This document shows positions 35,087-46,497 of a stretch of DNA of 58,000 nucleotides, in pieces. A model generated the notes under the pieces. It was not told where the DNA came from and did no database searches. It saw only the letters and a list, made by a program, of their open reading frames with translations. Numbering within the stretch: the first letter of the stretch is position 1; every line of letters starts with the position of its first letter. The stretch comes from Cryptomeria japonica. Its lineage: Eukaryota; Streptophyta; Pinopsida; Cupressales; Cupressaceae. The position numbers and the translations under genes are program-made. The stretch lies in NCBI RefSeq assembly GCF_030272615.1, contig NC_081414.1:46742501-46800500 (forward strand), in the 5' to 3' direction.

Positions 35087-35867
35087 TTTATATGGTGAAA
35101 ATGGAAACAACAATAATAACAATATTGAAAGACTACATGGATTCAACCACAAAACCCTAGCCTAACAACAACAAAGATCCACCATAATATATGAAGATTA
35201 CCTAAGACAATGCAAATCAAATGAAATCACAAAGATTATACCATCACATGTCCAATAGGGTTTGGATCTCCATTCTTCTTATCTCCATTGATCTTTCTTT
35301 ATATATTTGCTCTCAGATTTTATGTGCACAAGAGCTCAACAAAGAACGGAATGTGGTTGCAAGTAGGATCGCATATGAAAGTGCCAAGCGTAATGTAGTC
35401 AATTGATCAAGTAGTCAAAGTTTGATAATGAAGGAAGTATCTCCTTATATAGAAGACACCATAAGAAATGGAGGGATAAGATTGAGAGGTGTAAAAGGAG
35501 GTCGGCTATGATTAGAGGGTAGGTAGAGAAAATAAGAAAATAATGAGAAGGTAGGTAGTATATGAATTAAGAGATGAATGACATGTGTCATGGGTAGAAA
35601 AGGCTAATGAATTAATTAAATAAATAAAGATTTATTTAATTAATAGAGGAAGTGGGATAATTAAATAAATAAGATATTTACTTAATTTAGGAAAAGGATA
35701 ATTTAAATAAATAAATGAATTTATTTAAATGAGAAATAAGGCTAGTAGAGGATAAATGAATTAATTAAATAAATAAAGATTTATTTAATTAATAGAAAAA
35801 TTAATCTTAGATAATTAAATAAATAAAATATTTATTTAATTAGACTGGACAATTTTGGGTGTCTACA
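35087..35867 (-). repeat. 3' LTR of the Tat-like element
   Basis: 781 bp. Read minus it starts TGTAGACACCCAAAATTGTC and ends CACCATATAAA (no CA at the end). Contains a cluster of AT-rich palindromes at about 35608-35845. Confidence 0.92.
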
Positions 35868-35884
35868 TTTTGCCCCTCTTTGAG
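35868..35884 (-). other. Polypurine tract of the Tat-like element
   Basis: Minus strand CTCAAAGAGGGGCAAAA directly before the LTR start TGTAGACA. Confidence 0.75.
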
Positions 35885-36215
35885 ACAATGCGGCTTGTCA
35901 CGTTGTTTCAAAGAAGATAATATAAACTGATACAAAGTTTCCCCAAGATGGGAATGATATGCCCCCTCGAGAGATTGGATGAAAAAATGTCTGAAAAGAT
36001 CGTAGACAATCTCTTGATAAGAAAGAAAGGCTAGAATGGACTGACAAGATAGGATAGAGTGACAGAGTCACAAGATAATGAAGACTAACTCGGGAGACGA
36101 GGGCTAAGGTAGTCTATAAGATAGACCACAAGGGAAATACATCCTCATTATCATCTACACCTCTAAGAGATTAGAGTGTAGAGAGAGAAAAGAGTAGCAG
36201 CAGTAGTCAATAGCG

Positions 36216-37423
36216 ATGGCAATGGTTCACAGATTCGACCGCGTTCGTCGATTCCAGAGGCCATCAGATGCAGGAGAGCCAGTAAGTACCACAAAAACTC
36301 CTTGTACTTTGATGTATTTATTGTTGTCAGTAATGCACACTAGGTAATTTAATAAATGCGCATTTATGTCAAGAAAACGTGTTTGTGTCCAAAAATGTGA
36401 ATTTGTGTCTTCTAGGTCAAATTGGCAGTTCTGTGATGAACATACGCTGTCGATTGGATAAGCTACTAAGAGGATACACTCAAGCAAGTCCTCTAGGGAA
36501 AACTAGGATAGAAAATAGGGCTAGGATTGATAATTCTGTGATGGAACATACATTTTCAATTAGGAAACTACTCAAGAGGATTCACTCAAGCATAGGCCCT
36601 AGGATAAGATAGATCAAGGCACTTTGTGATGAATAGTGAGTACCAAGATATAGTACTTTGTGATGAACAGGGAGTACTAAAATATGAGTAGCACTTTGTG
36701 ATGAACAGTGAGTGCAAATGTGAGTAGCACTTTGTGATGACAGGGAATGCCAAACACGTAGTACTTTGTGATGAATAGGGAGTACCACTAGGATAGAAGC
36801 AACACTTTGTGATGAACAGTGAGTGTCACTAGGACTGAGATGATTGATTTGTGTGACTGCAAGAGTATTTTCCTATGTTGGAGTCATGGGAGAGATTCCC
36901 ATCGACTTAGAGGTTGCGACCTGAATTGACAGCTAAAGATAGAGCTACCATTGAGGGTATGGGCCTGCGATATATTTTGTATGTGCCTGAGTTTCGGGCA
37001 AACATGGGACTACTGACTGCACTAGCGGAGAGGTGGCACTCCGAGACTTGCACATTTCATTTGCCGATGGGTGAGATGACAGTCACCCTGGAGGATGTAT
37101 ACTAGATCCTAAGGATACTGATTGATGGGGAGCTGATTCCCTACGATCGAGATGGAGATAGGGAGGCCCTTAGATGAGTGTTCTAGGATCCAAGACTGGA
37201 GATGAGGGTGGGACATGTGGCATGGGATACCATGACATGGACAGGATTAGCACTACCAATAGTGTTGGCAGGAGTTATCAGTGGGTTCCTCTGTCCGGAT
37301 AGGGCGACACGAGGGGTGGCTGCAGAGGACACAGGGGCCAAGAGAGATGATCTTGGGGCGGGTCCTTCTAGGGCTAAGACTCCGTCAAGGCTAGTTGGCT
37401 CTGAGGTAGGGAATTCATCATAG
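36216..37423 (+). pseudogene. Antisense plant mobile domain (PMD) gene with an intron
   Basis: Runs opposite to its host element. Exon 1 (36216-36281) encodes MAMVHRFDRVRRFQRPSDAG and is followed by GTAAGT. Exon 2 starts after TTAG at 36911 and continues in phase 0 with RLRPELTAKDRATIEGMGLR. The intron of 629 bp contains a minisatellite. Exon 2 shows the PMD signature ILYVPEFRAN, LLTALAERWHSETCTFHLP, GEMTVTLEDVY and GLALPIVLAGVISGFLCPD. PMD is the aminotransferase-like plant mobile domain of MAIN/MAIL1-type proteins and of many transposons. There are three in-frame stops (TAG 37103, TGA, TAG) before 37202. After FLCPDRATRG the rest of the domain is missing and a short tail ends at 37423, so the protein is truncated. 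Intron and start are inferred from splice consensus and continuity of the family sequence. Confidence 0.75.
36619..36840. repeat. Minisatellite inside the PMD intron, six ~37-bp units
   Basis: ACTTTGTGATGAAYAGKGAGT-type units begin at 36621, 36655, 36693, 36729, 36763 and 36804 (spacing 34-41 bp). Confidence 0.85.
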
Positions 37424-39132
37424 CCATAGAGGGCTCCCTATGTATCAGTATTGTACTATTTTTGTATAATGATGTAGACACCTATGGGTGATTGTAGCCA
37501 TATGATTTTGACATCATTGTATCATGACACTTTTGATTATATATATATGAGATGATTCACCTTTGCGGCAGCTATATGCATGTGTACCTATGTGATGCTT
37601 ATGTTATGGATGCAAATATGTATATGATGAAATGCAATATTTCTGATCTTTTATGTTTTTAATATGTTATGCCAATGCAAATGTGAATGTATGTAATTCT
37701 TATGGATATGACAATGCAAATGATTATTTACATGATGAGAATGTAAAATGTGCTAACAAGTGTTGTGTGCAGGATGTGATGCAATTGTGATATCTATATG
37801 TATGTATGAAATGCTTATATGTGGTAATGTAGGTGCAACTACATGAAATGCAAATATTTTTGGTGTGTCATTATACTCAGTCATGTGACAGTAGGCTACA
37901 CGGACTCGAGAAGGACTATGGAGATCAATCAAGAAAGGGGGATGGAAGATAGAAGATATGAAAGTGAAAGAGCTTCTTGTGCGTTATCATCATTGAGCTT
38001 TATTATGGCAAGTAGGTTATGACAATCGAGGCATATGTTTGACCCAGAAAGTCATTGTACCTGTTTGCATGGAGATAAGATAGTCACAAACAAGGAATGC
38101 CCTAGTTCACACTAGACTCACAGTGTCCTCATATCCTTGGACAAGTCATAGCATTACTAAGAGACAATCCACAGAGAGCAAATACAAATAGGTGATGATA
38201 CCCCATCCTTGCCTTTCTAGTCAAAGACATCCTGGAGATAGAATCTCTAGTCAGAGACATCCTGGAAAAGATAAAAGACATGTCACCAAAAGATAAAATC
38301 AAAATAAAACCAAGACTCGACACCAACATCCACTGTAGTCCTCAATTTTAGTGTCTCTTGTCACTTGTATAAGTCTTATTTGATTGTGGTCACAATGTTT
38401 ACTTTCACAAATGGATAGATAGCACTGAACCATAATGTTGTTTGAGTCTATTGAAAGATTTGATTTGTTGAAGCCCATTGTTGTTGTTGTGTCTCATCTA
38501 AAACTGACTGAATCCATGAAACTGATACTGTATTGCAAAGAAGATGAAACTTTATTGTGGATTGGCGATGCAAATGTTGCTTTATTGCGGATTGTGCGTG
38601 GATAGGCTGAAGAAAATTGGAAGAAACTGTACTCCTCGAAACATGTGATGCTCTCAGTTCCACACCCCTTACTAGACGTAGGATTTGCCTTAGCCATAGA
38701 TAGGAGCTGATTTATTATGGATGGAAAGGTTGAAAAGGGAGGTTTATTATGAATGGCTAACCAATCTTGGGTAGATCAATAACAAGCCATGATGGGAATG
38801 TGTAAGCTTTATTATAAATGAATATGTTGTGAGTGTGTGCAAAGTGAAGGATGAAATGGAATCTTGAAGGAGGGAGGAGCAATGTCTCTACGCATGGCAC
38901 TGGTGACCCAGTTTTCACCATGGTACTTGCCCAGAGTGCCACCGAAGTGGTTTTCATCGTTGGACGAAAATGTTTTTCTTTACTTTTTTTATTTTTCAAT
39001 TTTTTTGGTGTCACGAGGCGCCTGTTTGCCAGGTTTTCACCAAGTAACGATTTTTTTATGTTTATGATTTTTATTTTTTTTGAATTTTTTGATTTTTTTT
39101 TTTGTATTTTTGAATTAGGATACTCTGAAGAG
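37424..39132. other. Non-coding region of the Tat-like element downstream of the PMD gene
   Basis: 37560-37870 is low complexity, with many ATGCAAATG/ATGTATATG words. A ~29-bp direct repeat (AGTCAAAGACATCCTGGA) lies at about 38219-38270. T-runs at 39000-39110 give spurious Phe-rich frames. No coding region is supported. Confidence 0.55.
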
Positions 39133-39414
39133 CTATGTGTAAAACCTACGAAGGTGCATGCTATTGATAGGATCCTCCAAAGGTTCACCCTCTGTGGTTG
39201 AGAGCTGATATGCACCAGATCCATATGCTACTATGATGATGTAAGGACCAAGCCAATTTGGTTCGAACTTGCCCTTCTTCTCTCTGTCTTGCTGATTTTT
39301 AGGATTTTCTCTGAGAATTAAGTCACCCACCTCAAATGTACGAGGATTTATCTTGTGATTATAACTACATTGTTCTTTGATTGAATGATATGTAGCTTGA
39401 GCGACTGTCTTCTT
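39133..39414 (-). pseudogene. Integrase C-terminal remnant of the Tat-like element
   Basis: Minus frame reads AQATYHSIKEQCSYNHKINP, then FEVGDLILRENPKNQQ, KFEPNWLGPYIII, SGAYQLSTTEGEPL and INSMHLRRFYT. This is the recognisable end of Ty3/Tat integrases. The catalytic core is absent. It is in the same frame as the upstream gag-protease frame, separated by a stop at 39415. Confidence 0.85.
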
Positions 39415-40323
39415 TTATAAAGGAACTAAGATAGAATTACTATTGTGTGAGCTACGTAGGCCCATATGCATGTCACCTAAAGAAGTTTGGGTACCCCTAA
39501 CAACAAAGTCCCATGAGGAAGCTCCTTTAAAGGTCCATGATGTATTGCCAAAAGGGAAAGGATGTGTGGAACAAGTGGATGAGTTATGAAGGCTTGTGAT
39601 TGTGAAAAGAAGTGAAAGTAGTATAGCATGATGGAGACTTAGGATCAACAAGTATGTTTTTTGACTTAAAATTGTAGAACTTTTGCCCCCAGTTATTTTG
39701 ATATTAGGGGAGATCAACTCTTGCTCTTTTTGCTTGATAGGATTTTTATCCTTGACTTTGATTTTTGTAGAGTCCAATAGATTTTGATTTTGATTTGGAC
39801 TAAAGGACTTTTCCTTATTTTTGACTTGTAGATTTTGTTTTTCAAAGCTTGATTTTTGATCCCCAATGAGTAAGGGCTTTTGTGATTCTTGTTGATCCAA
39901 GTCTGGGAGTGGAGTGGAAATGGAATGAGTGGATGAAATGTTAAGGCTATGTGAGTTCTCAAGAGGGCTAGCGATATGCTCAATAGATTCTTTGTTGGAA
40001 CCACTCTTAGGACTATTGATATCAAGAGTTGCTTGCACCACTAGAGGAGATTTGCATTCAGACTTAGTAGCCACAACACTAGGTGGTTCACACCCAATTC
40101 CTTGCAAATTATTTATAGATTGTTTTTGTTGACTGAATACCTTAGGAGATAGTGGGAGTTGATCAACATGAAAGATATACTCACCACATCCCAGGTCTTT
40201 AACCTTGAATTTTTCTTTGAGCTCTATTTGTTTTGATGTAGAAGCTTTCAATGATTCTGGATCCACATATGCTAATGAAGGAATAGCCTCTCAATTGGCT
40301 GGAATTGTTATTTTTGATCTAGG
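39415..40323 (-). pseudogene. Unrecognised segment replacing the pol core of the Tat-like element
   Basis: A 283-residue open frame (40266-39415) in the same frame as gag-protease. It begins with a Pro/Ser/Lys-rich linker and Asn/Gln/Lys-rich low complexity (SFSPNQNQNLLDS). It then has a hydrophobic stretch (TYLLILSLHHAILLSLLFTI) that could be membrane-spanning, and ends just before the integrase C-terminus. No RT or RNase H motif. It may be a deletion scar joined to linker sequence or an acquired segment. Confidence 0.45.
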
Positions 40324-41970
40324 TCATAGATTGTTGCAATACATGAATGGATTTGGGTCAGCTTTGACAATCACTTCAACTCCATTGTGAGGAAACTTGA
40401 TACATCGATGATATATAGATGGGACTACGCTCATTTCATGAATCCAAGGACGTCCTAGCAATATGTTGTATGTGAGATCAAGATCAAGTACTTGACAAAC
40501 CACATCCTTTGTAACTGGCCCAACTCTGAGAGGTAAGGTGACTATACCCTTGGATGAATGCTCTTCATCATCATATGCTTTGATAGTAATTCTATTTGTA
40601 GAATTCACAGCTTTGTCGGAATATCCCAATTGTTTAATAGTACTCAATGTGCAAATGTTTAGACTTGCTCCTCCATCTATCAGGACTCGTTTGATTCTAT
40701 GTTTGTGTATGAAGGCTTCAATGTGTAATGGTGCATTATGTGACTGACTTATGGAGGCATCATCAGCTTCTATGAATGTAAGGGAGTGTGGAATGGAAAG
40801 GTATCCCACCATGGCTTGAAACTGGTCCACGTTTAGATCAGTAGAAATAGCAGTTTCTCTCAAGATTTTGTCAAGAATGGATGAGGAAGCAGTGTTTTTA
40901 GATGGAGCACCTTGCAAAGTGAATTTACCTTGGTGGGTTGTAACATGACATTGAGAGGTAGGTTCGGAAGAAGATCCAATGCCTTTTAGAACGATCTTGG
41001 GTCTCTGGGTAGAATTCTCAGGGTTTTTGTCCTTGATGATAATGGTAAAGACATAATTGTCCATTGAGATGTGATTGATGGTTGAATCATAGTTATAAGA
41101 TGCTTCGGTATAGTTGGTTTGGTCATCTGTGGCTTTAGCTTTTCCCTTGTCATGCTTTGGGAATGGTTCCTTAAACATTTCATGTTCTTGATTGGATGAG
41201 TGTCCTTCAATCTCAATGTCACCTCTATCAATGAGATCTTGTATGATGTTCTTTAGTCGATGACAATTTCTTGTCTTATGACCCTTGCTCTTATGAAATT
41301 CACAATATTCATCATCATTCCACCAATTTGGTTTAACCTTTGGTTCATATGGAGGAAAATCTGGAATTGTGATTACCTTGTTTGCCACTAGCTTTTTGAA
41401 AATTGACTCAAGTGGTTCTCCCAATGGAGTGTACTTCCTTCGTGATTTAGAAGTTGTTTGAGTATTCACTTGAATGTTTGTAGAACTTGATCCAAAAAAA
41501 ATGAATTTGGGTCGCATTGTATTGACATCAATAACACCATCATTGACTGTGTTCTTGTTTTTATTCCAAAATCCTAGCTTGTCTTTTCCTTTAAAGTCAT
41601 CTTTGTTTTCCTTGAATATCTTAATGACTCCTTGTTCAATTAGGACCTTTTCTATCGCTAAGCCTTTTTCAATGACATCCTTAAAGGTGGAAAAACAAGC
41701 TTTCCTTAGATCATAGCCAATGTCTTTGTTAACATTCTGGGTGAACAATTCTACCATTTGTTTTTGTGGAATTTCACAAGAGCATCTACTGGCTAGATTT
41801 CTCCATCTTTGTAAAAATGATGAAAAAGGTTCTCCATCCCTTTGCTTGGTGCTGCACAAAGTAATGACTGATATGTCTATCTCTATGTTGTAGGAGAAAT
41901 GTTGAATAAATGCCTCTACTAGATCACCCCATGACTTAATACCAGGTGGGAGTTGGGAGAACCATTCCAT
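40324..41970 (-). pseudogene. Tat-like Gag and aspartic protease
   Basis: A 548-residue open frame. Residues 1-110 hold the retrotransposon Gag core (MEWFSQLPPGIKSWGDLVEA, QRDGEPFSSFLQRWRNLASR). A CHHC-type knuckle follows at C223-H226-H231-C236 (CEFHKSKGHKTRNC), typical of Tat-lineage Gag. The protease active site is D432-G-G (LIDGGASLNI), and LLGRPWIHEM is the C-terminal protease motif. The true start is upstream (43149 region), and stops at 41989 and 40324 interrupt it, so this is the best-preserved part of a broken polyprotein. Confidence 0.85.
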
Positions 41971-41988
41971 AGCTTGATCACCTAGGCT

Positions 41989-43149
41989 TTATGGGAATAA
42001 TCTCATCAAATATGTCTCTTCTGCTGCTACCTCAATGCAAGCTATGAAAAATTGTCTTATGTGTGCCTTAGGATCCCCTTTTCCTCTATACTTATCAAAC
42101 TTAGGCATCACAAAGTGTGTAGAAAATGGAGGCATTGGAATGCTTTTGTCAAATGGATAGGGACATATTTCTCTCATTGTGTATGTTGGCTTTGGTGTAT
42201 TTATGTCCTCCATTTTCTTTTGTAAGTCCCTAATTTGTTGCTCCAAATTTCTCTTAGGTCGAGATCGACTTCTTGGACCATGCCCCATGCTTGAGGCACC
42301 ATTTGGAGGAGAAGCATGTTGCATATATGGATGATATTGATCATACACATGTTCATATGGAGGAGGTCTATAGTGATGCTGCGTATATGGACCACTTGAT
42401 ATAGATTCATGTTGAGGTATGAAATATCTATTTTGTCCATGTATACCATACTCTACAGGCATGTCATGTTCTAATGTGTTGCCCCCAAATTTGACACAGG
42501 GTTTCCTTGTGTCCAAATTTTGAGCATGCCTTTGAATATCCAATTTCTTTGGTGGTTGATCCTTAGCATTGGTATGTCATTGAGCATATCTTTCTGCATA
42601 AGACTTCTATAATGGTCTGCAAAGGTGAGTATCATATGCTTGACCATGTGTATGTGGGACCTCTAGTTTTTGAAACAAAGATGATGGTGATTCACGCACC
42701 ATATGTGGTCCTCTATTGCCTCCACTATTAGGTCTCTTTTGATCCATGTTGGAGTGAGGTTGTTGCAAAGGTCAATTTTCCATTATTTGAGACATGTCAA
42801 AATCATGAGGTATCTTGGCTCCACTTTGTGCCATCATTTGTAAGAAGTATTGTCTATCCCTCCTTATTATTTCCTCAACCAATCAATTGAAACGAGGATC
42901 CATAATGGATTCTTCCACATCTATTGAATGTACTAAAAAGTTGTCCATATCATCATTGTGTGTATCATTGTTGTTTGTAGTGTCCATGTTATCAACATTT
43001 GGAATGTTTCTATAGGCATCCATGTCAGGTAATGTAGTATGATCAGAATTGAAAAAGATATCATTGTCATACTCATAGGAACTCATGTTTGCGGACTCTT
43101 GAGCCTCTTTAGTTTCTCTCCTAGATTTTTGGGAACAAGTTTCAACCAT
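41989..43149 (-). pseudogene. Tat-like Gag N-terminal region
   Basis: Same frame as 40324-41970. 43149-42883 is acidic and Asp/Asn-rich (DTTNNNDTHNDDMDN). It is followed by RRDRQYFLQMMAQSG and stops at 42883 and about 42770, 42610 and 42580. 42543-41989 has a His/Pro/Tyr-rich stretch, a coiled-coil motif (LEQQIRDLQKKMEDI) and the conserved DKYRGKGDPKAHIRQF capsid start. The stop at 41989 is TAA. Confidence 0.75.
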
Positions 43150-44690
43150 GAACTAGGTATTGACCGAGATGTGTGAGACTAGATGAAAATGGAAAAAGTA
43201 TGGAAGACCAAGAGTTGGATGGAATGTAAATGAATCTGAGGTGTACTTGCAATGTCCAAAGTGTAAGACCAAGTATGTATGTAGTAGAGTAGGTGTGACT
43301 TCCAAAGAGAGAATAGTTTCTCTTGATGAGGTAAGTTGACCTTGACTCTAAGTAAGACCAAATGAGACCCAAAGGTGATAGACCTTGATGAGGGACCACT
43401 TAGCAAAATGTTGTTGTATGTAGTGTGTTGACAAAGTATAGTGAGGACAAGCAAGTGACCTTTTGACTCAAGTTTAGACAAATGTGAATGTAATGTAAGG
43501 TGTAAAGCAATGATGGATTTTGTGAGACCCAAAGACAAGTTGAATGCTAGATGAAAACCCAGAGAAACAACCTAGGAAGCTCAAGAATTCTGAAATTGAT
43601 TGCTCTTGTTTGCTGGACTGTAAAATTTTTCCAATTTGTGAAGTTGTTAGTTGTGACCAAATCTGAATGTTTGACTATTTTTCATTACAAGAGGACACAA
43701 TGTTGATGAGGACTCAATGTTTGCAAGTGTTTAGACTCAAAATGACTCTAAGAAAAGTGTGTTGTTTGATGTAAAATTATTTTGCATACACTTGAAGACA
43801 CAAAAGACACAATGTTTTGTTGTTTGGTCTTGAATGTTTTGAATGTTTAAAATAAGTCAAGCACAATTCTTATGGTTGGCCAAGACAATAGTTGTTGATC
43901 CCACATGAGGTTTTACCCTTGAGGCTACGCTATTCAAAGTGGATACTTAGATGCTTGACCTCACTGGCTCCTCCCTCAGCACTCACTTCTTGGGTCAGCC
44001 AAGCATCAGCCCCCATGAAAACTCCCCATGGTGAACTTTGTATCTCTACTAAGAACTGTATGTGTGTGGGCCGCTACCAAAGGTCCGACCTCCTGCCTCA
44101 ACAACTAGAAGGATTTTGGCTTTTAAAACAAAAAGGTTCTAGTAAGGGCATCCACTCATGTGGCCATATATGCGGCACTTTCAGCTCTATAAATACAGAA
44201 GGCTCCCACCTAGTAGGGGTTACGCCCTACAACTGATCAAATAAATTTGATCAAACGGGTTTATGGGGAGACATAGTGTCGGTATGAACTAATCAGCACA
44301 TGTTATCCATAGTTTTCACCATGGATATAGTTATTTATAGTGGTTTGGAATAAGATGGATTTTCTTTTGCTACCACTTGGGTCGTTCTCTCCTCACTAGT
44401 AGTCCTAATGACCACATGGGGAGACAGGCCCTCTAAAGATGAAACAAAAAGAGCCTATTGCTCAAGACACAAAAGACAATGGTTCAATTTTAGTGCACCA
44501 ATTGAAGTGTTTGCTAATCTATGAAAACAAGGCACACAATAAAGATCAAAAACCCTTGCTAAGGTCCTGCAACAAATATTTGTTAGTAGTTTGGATTGTT
44601 TCAAATGATCACCCCTTCCTGCAAGCACACAAGTTAGGTAAATTTTAGATCCAAAAGACTTTGTGAAATAAGGGCCTTCAACAATGCATT
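43150..44690. other. Leader of the Tat-like element, proximal part
   Basis: Between the gag start and the ~303-bp repeats. No coding frame is supported. Plus-strand frames at 43892-44236 and minus frames at 43179-43538 have no recognisable content. Confidence 0.5.
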
Positions 44691-45570
44691 TTGTTGACCA
44701 ATTCAAAGATCCGATTCATCATAAAAAAAAGACCACTTGTAAAATTTCAAGAGATTTCCAGAAATGTAAGAAAATCCAAAAAATTTGCTAATTAGCTCCA
44801 AAAATTATTTTTTTATGAAAAATAATAAAAAATTCATATAAAATGCAAAATCAATCCAAAAAATCTGAAATTATTATTGAAGAGTTGTGATGGCCTTCCA
44901 AACCTGCATAAAAAAATTTCTGCAACAAATCCAAGTAGTTTGTGAGATATGAGTAAAATAATGCAAAACCCTAATTTTCAAAGATCTAATTTTTTAGGAA
45001 TGATTTTGCATCAAATTTAGAATCAAAAAGCATAGATCCTATGTATAATTCTAAGAGATTTCCAAAAATGTAAGAAAATCCAAAAAATTCGCTAATTTTC
45101 TCTCAAAATTAATTTTTTATGAAAAAACATAAAAAATTCATATAAATTGAAAAAGGGATCCAAAACATCAAAAAATTTTACTGAATACTTATGATACTTT
45201 TCCTGACTCGTACAAAAATTTTGATGCCAAAATTCGAATCCTTTTGTGAGATATGATCAAAATAAGGAAAAACCTTAATTTTTAAAGATCTAATTGTTAG
45301 GGAAATATTTTGCATCAAATTAAAATCACCAATAACAGACCCTATGTATAATTCTGATTGATTTCCAAAAATGTAAAAAAATCCAAAAAATTCTCTCATT
45401 TGCTTTCAAAATTAATTTTTTATGAAAAATCATAAAAAATTCATAGAAAATGAAAATGTGCTCCAAAAATTCTGAGTTTTGTATTAAGAGCTCCTGATAC
45501 TTTCTTCAACCTGCAAAAATAATTTGGTGCAAAATTTCCTAGCCGTTTGTGAGATATGATCAAATCTCTC
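44690..45570. repeat. Tandem array of three ~303-bp units in the Tat-like leader
   Basis: GATTTCCARAAATGTAARAA, followed by AATCCAAAAAATT and TTTTTTATGAAAAA, recurs at about 44752, 45056 and 45359. Each is followed by ACCTGCA and TTTGTGAGATATGA blocks at equal offsets. Unit spacing is about 304 and 303 bp. It lies between the primer site and gag, so it would be in the packaged RNA leader. Confidence 0.88.
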
Positions 45571-45690
45571 CAAGATCTTGATTTTGTGTCCAAAACCCTA
45601 GTTGCACAAGGTTATTCTCCAAATTGTTTTACAAAACAACAATATAGGGTTAGAAAAATCTACAAAAAACATAGATCTAACAAAAATCAT

Positions 45691-45708
45691 GTCCCACCGG
45701 GCATGCCA
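45691..45708 (-). other. Primer-binding site of the Tat-like element
   Basis: Minus strand TGGCATGCCCGGTGGGAC, three bases inside the 5' LTR end. It begins TGG as required for a tRNA CCA end and differs from the initiator-Met site of the other elements; the tRNA is not assigned here. Confidence 0.75.
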
Positions 45709-45711
45709 AAA

Positions 45712-46492
45712 TTTATATGGTGAAAATGGAAACAACAATAATAACAATATTGAAAGACTAAATGGATTCAACCACAAAACCCTAGCCTAACAACAACAAA
45801 GATCCACCATAACATATGAAGATTACCTAAGGCAATGCAAATAAAATGAAATCACAAAGATTATACCATCACATGTCCAATAGGGTTTTGATCTCCATTC
45901 TTCCTATCTCCATTGATCTTGCTTGATATATTTGCTCTCAGATTTTATGTGCACAAGAGCTCAACATAGAATGAAATGTGGTTGCAAGTAGGATCACATA
46001 TGAAAGTGCCAAGCGTGATGTAGTCAATTGATCAAGTAGTTAGGGTTTGATAATGAAGGAAGTATCTCCTTATATAGAAGACACCATAAGAAATGGAGGG
46101 ATAAGATTGAGAGGTGTAAAAGGAGGTCGGCTATGATTAGAGGGTAGGTAGAGAAAATAAGAAAATAATGAGAAGGTAGGTAGTATATGAATTAAGAGAT
46201 GAATGACATGTGTCATGGGTAGAAAAGGCTAATGAATTAATTAAATAAATAAATATTTATTTAATTAATAGAGGAAGTGGGATAATTAAATAAATAAGTT
46301 ATTTACTTAATTTAGGAAAAGGATAATTTAAATAAATGAATGAATTTATTTAAATGAGAAATAAGGCTAGTAGAGGATAAATGAATTAATTAAATAAATA
46401 AAGATTTATTTAATTAATAGAAAAAATAAGCTTAGATAATTAAATAAATAAAATATTTATTTAATTAGACTAGACAATTTTGGGTGTCTACA
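45712..46492 (-). repeat. 5' LTR of the Tat-like element
   Basis: 781 bp, same length as 35087-35867. Contains hairpin-forming AT palindromes, for example a 15-bp stem at 46236-46269 with loop AAAT, and related ones near 46384-46420 and 46436-46466. Confidence 0.92.
46068..46077 (-). promoter_or_regulatory. TATA-like element in the Tat-like 5' LTR
   Basis: Minus strand CTATATAAGG, about 415 bp into the LTR, is also present at 35443-35452 in the 3' LTR. It is a plausible core promoter. Confidence 0.4.
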
Positions 46493-46497
46493 CCCTT
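46493..46497. repeat. Target site duplication of the Tat-like element, right
   Basis: CCCTT, identical to 35082-35086. Confidence 0.88.

Larger units (their letters stand above)
35087..46492 (-). mobile_element. Nested Tat-like Ty3 element with deleted pol core
   Basis: An 11.4-kb minus-strand element inserted in the chromovirus 5' LTR. It has two 781-bp LTRs, a primer site 45691-45708, a polypurine tract 35868-35884, one broken gag-protease frame, only the integrase C-terminus of pol, and an antisense PMD gene between pol and the 3' LTR. Tat/Ogre-lineage elements are known for long internal regions and extra, sometimes antisense, ORFs. The lack of an RT/RNase H/integrase core means it would need help to move. 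About 22 differences were counted by eye between the LTRs (roughly 97% identity), so it is the younger insertion. Confidence 0.88.

Noticed and set aside
36582-36788. A minus-strand frame with repeated HHKVL/SSQSA peptides
   Set aside because: It is the complement of the PMD intron minisatellite.
38851-39201. A 116-codon Phe-rich plus-strand frame
   Set aside because: Caused by T-runs at 39000-39110 and overlapping the antisense strand of the Tat-like integrase remnant.
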